This document shows positions 5,568 through 9,972 of a DNA stretch of 9,972 nt, one piece after another. Made by a program: the position numbers and the translations under genes. Position 1 is the first letter of the stretch, and each line of letters starts with the position of its first letter. Source of the stretch: Pedosphaera sp. (lineage in GTDB: Bacteria > Verrucomicrobiota > Verrucomicrobiia > Limisphaerales > UBA9464); the NCBI GenBank assembly GCA_009695405.1, contig SIAZ01000133.1, positions 1 through 9,972 of the forward strand. Direction: 5' to 3'. Under the pieces are notes generated by a model. It was not told the origin of the DNA, did no database searches, and saw only the letters and a list, made by a program, of their open reading frames with translations.

Positions 5568-8500
5568 TTATCTCAGCATTACCGCTTCGTCATGATTGAG
5601 GAGGGCTTCAGCTACCAAGGTCCACGCTGCCAGTTTTGGACTCGTATGCACGCCATCGATCGGTTTTTCTCCGACTTTTATAAGTAAGTCTGCCGAGGCA
5701 ATATCGCCCTCAAAAATGGACTCTTGTTCGGCTAACAATTGTTTGAGGATTGCTGTTTCTGAGGGCGTTGGAGGGCGTCCGGTGATCCATTGAAAGCCCG
5801 ACCGGAGCTGCTGCGTTGGGGTGGTCCCGCCTTCCTTAAGAATGCGGTTGGCTAGGTGGCGCGAAGCTTCGACGATCTGAGTGTCATTGAGCAACGCTAA
5901 GGCTTGGAGCGGAGTACTCGTGCTTTGACGCCGGACAACGCAATAACTGCGATCAGCCGCATCAAATGACATCATCGACGGCGGTGGTATGGTTCTTTTC
6001 CAATAGGTGTAAAGGCTGCGACGATACAAATCTCCGCCCTTACCGGTGTCGTAGCGCCCGCCGGATGCCATTTCCCAAAGACCTTCGGGTTGGTAAGGTT
6101 TGACACTGGGCCCGCCGATTTTTTCAATCATTAGTCCACTGGTAAACAAGGCTTGGTCACGCAGCATTTCTGCGGTCAATCGCCGTGTAGGACCGCGCCC
6201 AAGCTTGAGGTTCATTGGATCGTAAGCGAGGTCTGATTTGGAGGCTCGAGAGGTCTGGCAATAGGTGTCGGAAGTGACAATCAGCCGCTGAAGATCTTGA
6301 AGGTTCCAAGGGCGAATCCCCAGTTCAGGATTACCCTGTGCAAACGTGACCGCTAGCCAATCCAGTAATTCGGGGTGAGTGGGTAGTGACCCTTGCAAAC
6401 CAAAGTTATCCGAGGTTTCAACGATGCCGCGACCAAAGAAGTGCTGCCAAATTCGGTTTACTGTGACCCTTGCAAAGAGGGGGTTGGATGGTTCCAGAAG
6501 CCATTGAGCGAGACCGAGACGGTTGCGGGGTGCTGACGGTGGAAGGGATCCCATGGCGGCGGGGGTGTTCATCGAAACACGCTCCCCAGGAGCGTCATAA
6601 GCACCACGCTTAAGAATATAGGCCGCCTTCGGTTCGGCCATTTCCTCCATTACCATAATATCCTGAATCGAGGTAACCAGACCGTTTTGTTCCTGACGCA
6701 GTTTGCCCAAGGTGATTATTGCGGTTGCGTACGGTGGATAATCTCGGGCGATGAAATGAGCAAATTCAGTCTCGGCGATGGACGGAGGGAGCACCTTGGC
6801 GAATCGTGCCGCTTCGACGCTTGTGAGAGTGCTGTCGAAGACCTGAAGTTCATCGACTTTCCCACCTTTAAATCCAAAATCCCGCATGCGCAGGCCAATG
6901 GTTAGATCTGGTTGACCGTAGGTGATATCCTTCCAGAGATGATCACGCACAATTGTCACTGGCACGGACAGGCCATTGATAAAAAGTGTGAGCCCCTGAG
7001 CGCGACTCGAACCGTCGTAAGCAAACGCCACATGGGACCAAGTATGGATGGGAAGGCGATCAATGGATTGAATTTTGATTGAATTACCTGGCCACATATG
7101 GTGAAGACCGACAGCGACTCGGCCCTCCTCCAATACAATTTCATAACCACGACTCCCAGCATCCATCCACGCTTGGCTATGATGAATGATTGTCTGACGA
7201 AGAGTATGAACAGCAGGTTGAATCCAAAGGGCTAAGCTGAAGGGATCGGCACGAGTAAAGTGACCTATCCCCGGCATGGAGACCCCGTTTTCGCCATTTA
7301 AGGAGAGCGCTTTTCCGGAATAGCCATCCACAGATGAAGGATTATCAATCGGCTTTGCGACCTTACCGGCGGTGCTACTTGGAAAGGTATTGGATACCAT
7401 GGAATCGAAGGTGAAAGCGGCTACCGGTTTGGCCAGCGTCGGCCCTGTTGTGTTTGTCGACCGCCAAGTTGCAAACGCAGTTTGTGCGCCGGTGGCAATC
7501 CTCTTTACTTCGATTTCTTGCGCGCTAATTCGCTGCTGCAATTCGGCTAGTTTAGTGTCCTGTTCAGCACTACTCAGTAGGGCAGTCGGTACCGGCATAA
7601 TATCCCCAAAGTAGACGCTTTGACCGGATTCATCGACATTTTGAAAGAAGGAGAAAAGTTGGTAAAACTCGCGCTGGGAAATCGGGTCGTACTTGTGATC
7701 GTGGCAGCGGGCGCACTCGAAGGTGACTCCAAGAAATGCGGTGCCAAACGTGTTTACGCGGTCGACGTTGTAGGCGACCCGATATTCCTCTTCGACGATC
7801 CCTCCTTCCTCGTTTTGCAAATGGAGTCGGTTAAAGGTCGTGGCCAGCCGTTGTTCTTTGCTCGGGTTCGGAAAGAGATCTCCTGCCAGTTGCCAGAGTA
7901 CAAATTGATCGAACGGCAGATGCTGATTGAACGCTCCAATAACCCAATCTCGCCATGGCCAGACCGGTCGATAGCGGTCGGTCTGAAATCCGTGCGTGTC
8001 AGCAAACCGAGCTAGGTCGAGCCATCCCACTGCCATATGCTCGCCGTATCGAGGCGAAGCCATCAGACGTTTGACGGACTGGAGGTAGTTTTCTGGGGTC
8101 GGGTTGGCTTCAAAGGAGGCCAACTCATTCACTGTGGGCGGCAGTCCGGTTAGGTCAAAAGAGACACGACGCAGCAGACGCCTAGGATCGGCATTTTGAG
8201 AGAGTTTTTTCTTGGACCCAGCGAGACTCGCCGCGACAAAGGCATCGATGGGATGGTTCTTTCGCAAGCCCCGAACCTTGGGAACAGCGGGCAGGGAGGG
8301 CGGAGAAAACGACCAATGGACACCCCATTTACCCCCTTCGGCAACCCAACGACGGAGGAGATCAATCTGTCCAGTCGTGAGTGATTTGTGGGATTCAGCG
8401 GGGGGCATGTGGTCATCGGCATCAGAGGTAGTGATCCGACGAATCAACTCGCTCGCGGATAGGTTCCCTGGAGTGATAGCTAAGCGCCCACTTTTGCCGG

Positions 8501-8693
8501 ATCCGTGAGCCCCTTCTCGGGTATCCAACCTGAGTCCGCCCTTGCGACTAGTATCACTCGGTCCGTGGCATTGATAACAGGTCTCCGAAAGGATGGGTTG
8601 GATTTGCCGAGCAAAGTCGATTCCAGCAAAGCCCACCGTTAAAGCGGGACCTAGCAGTAAAGTGAATCCGATGTTTTTGATTTTCGACAGCAT
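5568..8693 (-). CDS. PSCyt1-PSCyt2 (DUF1549)-LamG-PSD1 (DUF1553) secreted cytochrome-like protein
   Basis: This large exported protein type is typical of Planctomycetota and Verrucomicrobiota; its function is unknown. Numbered from the ATG at 8693 (1041 residues), residues 1-24 form a Sec signal (K4, K6, then a hydrophobic stretch). A PSCyt1 domain with haem motif CYQCH at 39-43 is followed by DUF1549/PSCyt2 (~150-355) with a second motif CARCH at 327-331. A short coiled-coil-like stretch comes next (~378-398), then a LamG (concanavalin-like, probably glycan-binding) insert at ~423-633, and DUF1553/PSD1 (~720-1030, including VNRIWQHFFGRGIVETSDNFG). Other starts are ATG 8726, which adds 11 residues before a second Met-rich start, and TTG 8744. 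I prefer 8693 because it gives a standard signal peptide; none has a Shine-Dalgarno. It lies 75 nt (or 24-42 nt with the longer starts) after the glycosyltransferase. The two CxxCH motifs suggest covalent haem and a periplasmic or surface redox role (inference). Confidence 0.93.
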   Translation of the reverse strand: MLSKIKNIGFTLLLGPALTVGFAGIDFARQIQPILSETCYQCHGPSDTSRKGGLRLDTREGAHGSGKSGRLAITPGNLSASELIRRITTSDADDHMPPAESHKSLTTGQIDLLRRWVAEGGKWGVHWSFSPPSLPAVPKVRGLRKNHPIDAFVAASLAGSKKKLSQNADPRRLLRRVSFDLTGLPPTVNELASFEANPTPENYLQSVKRLMASPRYGEHMAVGWLDLARFADTHGFQTDRYRPVWPWRDWVIGAFNQHLPFDQFVLWQLAGDLFPNPSKEQRLATTFNRLHLQNEEGGIVEEEYRVAYNVDRVNTFGTAFLGVTFECARCHDHKYDPISQREFYQLFSFFQNVDESGQSVYFGDIMPVPTALLSSAEQDTKLAELQQRISAQEIEVKRIATGAQTAFATWRSTNTTGPTLAKPVAAFTFDSMVSNTFPSSTAGKVAKPIDNPSSVDGYSGKALSLNGENGVSMPGIGHFTRADPFSLALWIQPAVHTLRQTIIHHSQAWMDAGSRGYEIVLEEGRVAVGLHHMWPGNSIKIQSIDRLPIHTWSHVAFAYDGSSRAQGLTLFINGLSVPVTIVRDHLWKDITYGQPDLTIGLRMRDFGFKGGKVDELQVFDSTLTSVEAARFAKVLPPSIAETEFAHFIARDYPPYATAIITLGKLRQEQNGLVTSIQDIMVMEEMAEPKAAYILKRGAYDAPGERVSMNTPAAMGSLPPSAPRNRLGLAQWLLEPSNPLFARVTVNRIWQHFFGRGIVETSDNFGLQGSLPTHPELLDWLAVTFAQGNPELGIRPWNLQDLQRLIVTSDTYCQTSRASKSDLAYDPMNLKLGRGPTRRLTAEMLRDQALFTSGLMIEKIGGPSVKPYQPEGLWEMASGGRYDTGKGGDLYRRSLYTYWKRTIPPPSMMSFDAADRSYCVVRRQSTSTPLQALALLNDTQIVEASRHLANRILKEGGTTPTQQLRSGFQWITGRPPTPSETAILKQLLAEQESIFEGDIASADLLIKVGEKPIDGVHTSPKLAAWTLVAEALLNHDEAVMLR

Positions 8694-8768
8694 GGGAGCG
8701 TTCAAGAAGACGTTTACCAACCTCATGAGTTTGAGCGATATCAAAGTGGGGCCATTTGCACCTTTGTC

Positions 8769-9713
8769 TTATTGGATTTCTGTGAAGATCAAAAATTGTC
8801 TTAACACCTCTCCCGGTTCAATTGAAAGAAGTCCAGAGGGATGACTCAAGGTTTGAACAGCGTCACCACCCGGTCTCCAAATAGGCTCCTTGCTGGGCCC
8901 CCAAAGCGCGAGGACTGGGGTACCAACTGCGGCTGCTAAATGGGTAATGCCTGAGTCATGCCCGATAAAACTGCCGCAGCTAGCCAGTTCGTGGGCAAGA
9001 ACTGGAAGGATGCAATTCTTTGCAATTTGCAAGCGATTAAAAGGAATCAAGGGTGTTAGTAGTTCCAAAGCATCCCTCTCCGCTTCACCGCCAATGAGCA
9101 TGATATCGTGTGTGGTCTGGGCAATTAGCCTTTCAACGAAAACAGACCAACATTCGAGGGGCCAATTCTTTGACGAACTCCCCGAACCGGGGTGGAGTCC
9201 TATGAGGTTTCTTTTCCGGGTCGGAGGGATTGGCAGAACAATACGTGGCACTGGATCCGCATCGAAAATCGCCAAGCGCTCCAGTGGAACCAAAAGTTGG
9301 GAGGCTGCCGACATCGGCGATGTTTCAAATGGGCGATGGGGTGCTTGGATGACTTGGGCCCGAGTGACTCGTCCAATGTTGGTGCGGAAAATCTCGTCTG
9401 GATCAAACAAGTAACTGAAGATCACATCACAAGAGGCAAAGTGTTCTGAGATCCCAGTACCTAAGTCGCCTTTTCTGGCAAAAAAACCGGCAAGCGGCCG
9501 CGAATCAATAGCGATAACCCGATCAACAGTTCCCCCGATAGAGGCGAGCGAGGCAATATGAGGATAACCCATGACCTCAATATTGCTGGTCGGAAATTGA
9601 CGCCTGAGTGCTGCAAAGACTGGCAATGTGACGATGAAATCACCGATGGCACCACCTCGAATAACAAGGATTCGTCCGGAGCGCTTTTTTTGGGGAGTGA
9701 GATCCAACGACAT
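8769..9713 (-). CDS. Glycosyltransferase family 9 (ADP-heptose:LPS heptosyltransferase-like)
   Basis: GT9 enzymes transfer heptose or a related sugar from a nucleotide donor to the LPS core, or to another envelope glycan, at the cytoplasmic face of the inner membrane. The 314-residue protein shows both Rossmann-like halves of the GT-B fold. The N-terminal half has RGGAIGDFIVTLP at 19-31, the conserved G-x-x-G-D loop. The C-terminal half has HPGSGSSSKNWP at 174-185 and FIGHDSGITHLAAAVGTPVLALWGP at 249-273, the donor-binding region with conserved D253 and H258. The length is slightly below that of E. coli WaaC/WaaF (~320-350). The ATG at 9713 is preceded by GGAG only 2 nt away, too close for a normal ribosome site. 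It is the first gene of the minus-strand unit, with PSD1 and DUF1501 following. The donor and acceptor cannot be told from sequence. A TAATAT at 9777-9782 (minus strand) is a possible -10 box. Confidence 0.92.
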   Translation of the reverse strand: MSLDLTPQKKRSGRILVIRGGAIGDFIVTLPVFAALRRQFPTSNIEVMGYPHIASLASIGGTVDRVIAIDSRPLAGFFARKGDLGTGISEHFASCDVIFSYLFDPDEIFRTNIGRVTRAQVIQAPHRPFETSPMSAASQLLVPLERLAIFDADPVPRIVLPIPPTRKRNLIGLHPGSGSSSKNWPLECWSVFVERLIAQTTHDIMLIGGEAERDALELLTPLIPFNRLQIAKNCILPVLAHELASCGSFIGHDSGITHLAAAVGTPVLALWGPSKEPIWRPGGDAVQTLSHPSGLLSIEPGEVLRQFLIFTEIQ

Positions 9714-9868
9714 GTCTCCAATGGAAGTAGCTCAGAAAGATTCAACGACCAAGGCCTTGATTCAACTCGAGCCTAAATATTAACCCCAAAATGCGAAAGC
9801 CGCCCCTAAGGAAGGCTCCTTGAATCCGTGCATTCACAAGTTGACGGTAAGAATCAGTTCCAGAGGAG

Positions 9869-9972
9869 GTGATCGTCCTTGTTTTTGACCAAGACGCAGA
9901 GTTGAAGGAGATGGGTAAGGCCGGGGCGGCTCCAGAACTGACCACAGCCCCGGAGACGGCGCTGAAACTGTT
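9869..9972 (+). CDS. Candidate partial plus-strand gene running off the right edge
   Basis: A frame that opens after the TAA at 9848-9850 stays open to the window end and reads as protein-like: a hydrophobic beta-type run (V-I-V-L-V-F-D), then an acidic, Ala/Glu/Leu-rich stretch (D-A-E-L-K-E-M-G-K-A-G-A-A-P-E-L). Codon third positions favour G or C. Possible starts are GTG 9869, TTG 9902 and ATG 9911. ATG 9911 has a GGAG directly against it, and GTG 9869 lies inside a strong AGGAGGTGATC sequence, so the start cannot be fixed. The opposite strand is also open but gives a Ser-rich protein of the kind expected for antisense of real coding DNA. It would be divergent from the glycosyltransferase with ~155 nt between them. 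No family is recognised, and only ~35 codons are visible. Confidence 0.35.
   Translation, partial: MIVLVFDQDAELKEMGKAGAAPELTTAPETALKL

Noticed and set aside
7620..8015. 131-codon plus-strand open frame
   Set aside because: It lies entirely antisense to the PSCyt2 domain of the minus-strand gene, which has clear family motifs in this stretch.
8890..9414. 174-codon plus-strand open frame
   Set aside because: It is antisense to the glycosyltransferase, whose catalytic motifs are encoded on the minus strand here.
9808..9821. AAGGA/TCCTT hairpin with a 4-nt loop in the divergent intergenic region
   Set aside because: Five base pairs only, no U-tract and no neighbouring stop codon; not distinguishable from chance.
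9742..9972. Minus-strand open frame upstream of the glycosyltransferase
   Set aside because: It is Ser-rich and low in conserved-looking blocks; the plus strand has better coding composition over 9851-9972, so this looks like its antisense shadow.

Overview
The window reads as a chromosomal stretch from a Gram-negative member of the PVC group (Planctomycetota/Verrucomicrobiota), with a lean toward Verrucomicrobiota. The main reason is the adjacent pair of a secreted PSCyt1/PSCyt2-LamG-PSD1 giant protein and a Tat-exported DUF1501 protein, a pairing typical of that group. A family 9 (heptosyltransferase-type) glycosyltransferase implies an LPS-like outer membrane. Shine-Dalgarno sequences are weak or absent before nearly all genes, which is also common there. 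No rRNA, tRNA or CRISPR array was seen.

Layout. (1) Positions 1-1085 are a graveyard of mobile DNA. They hold the frameshifted tail of a RAYT/IS200-type transposase, a 24-nt-period tandem repeat just after its stop, an A/T-rich hairpin, and the last ~47 codons of an IS66-family transposase with a possible IS66 right end. About 430 bp of non-coding DNA follow, with an inverted repeat close to the next gene. (2) Positions 1086-4041, plus strand, form a compact three-gene unit: a LuxE-family acyl-protein synthetase, a LuxC-family acyl-CoA/acyl-protein reductase, and QueD (6-carboxytetrahydropterin synthase). Gaps are 27 and 13 nt. (3) A short gap with a weak hairpin separates this from the convergent minus-strand block. 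(4) Positions 4081-9713, minus strand, transcribed right to left, hold the glycosyltransferase, then the large PSCyt/LamG/PSD1 protein, then the DUF1501 protein. Gaps are short, so one operon is likely. (5) Past the glycosyltransferase start, a divergent plus-strand reading frame with convincing amino-acid composition runs off the right edge.

How the genes could work together. LuxE activates a fatty acid with ATP and holds it as a thioester or ester, and LuxC reduces the activated acyl group to an aldehyde with NADPH. No luciferase (luxAB) or LuxD thioesterase is visible, so the pair probably makes aldehyde or alcohol for lipid purposes rather than light (inference). QueD belongs to queuosine/7-deazaguanine synthesis and has no obvious biochemical link to the pair. 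The PSD1/DUF1501 pair is exported and is generally thought to act at the cell surface or periplasm, but its reaction is unknown. The strongest unexplained points are the luxE-luxC-queD linkage and the placing of a glycosyltransferase at the head of the PSD1/DUF1501 unit.
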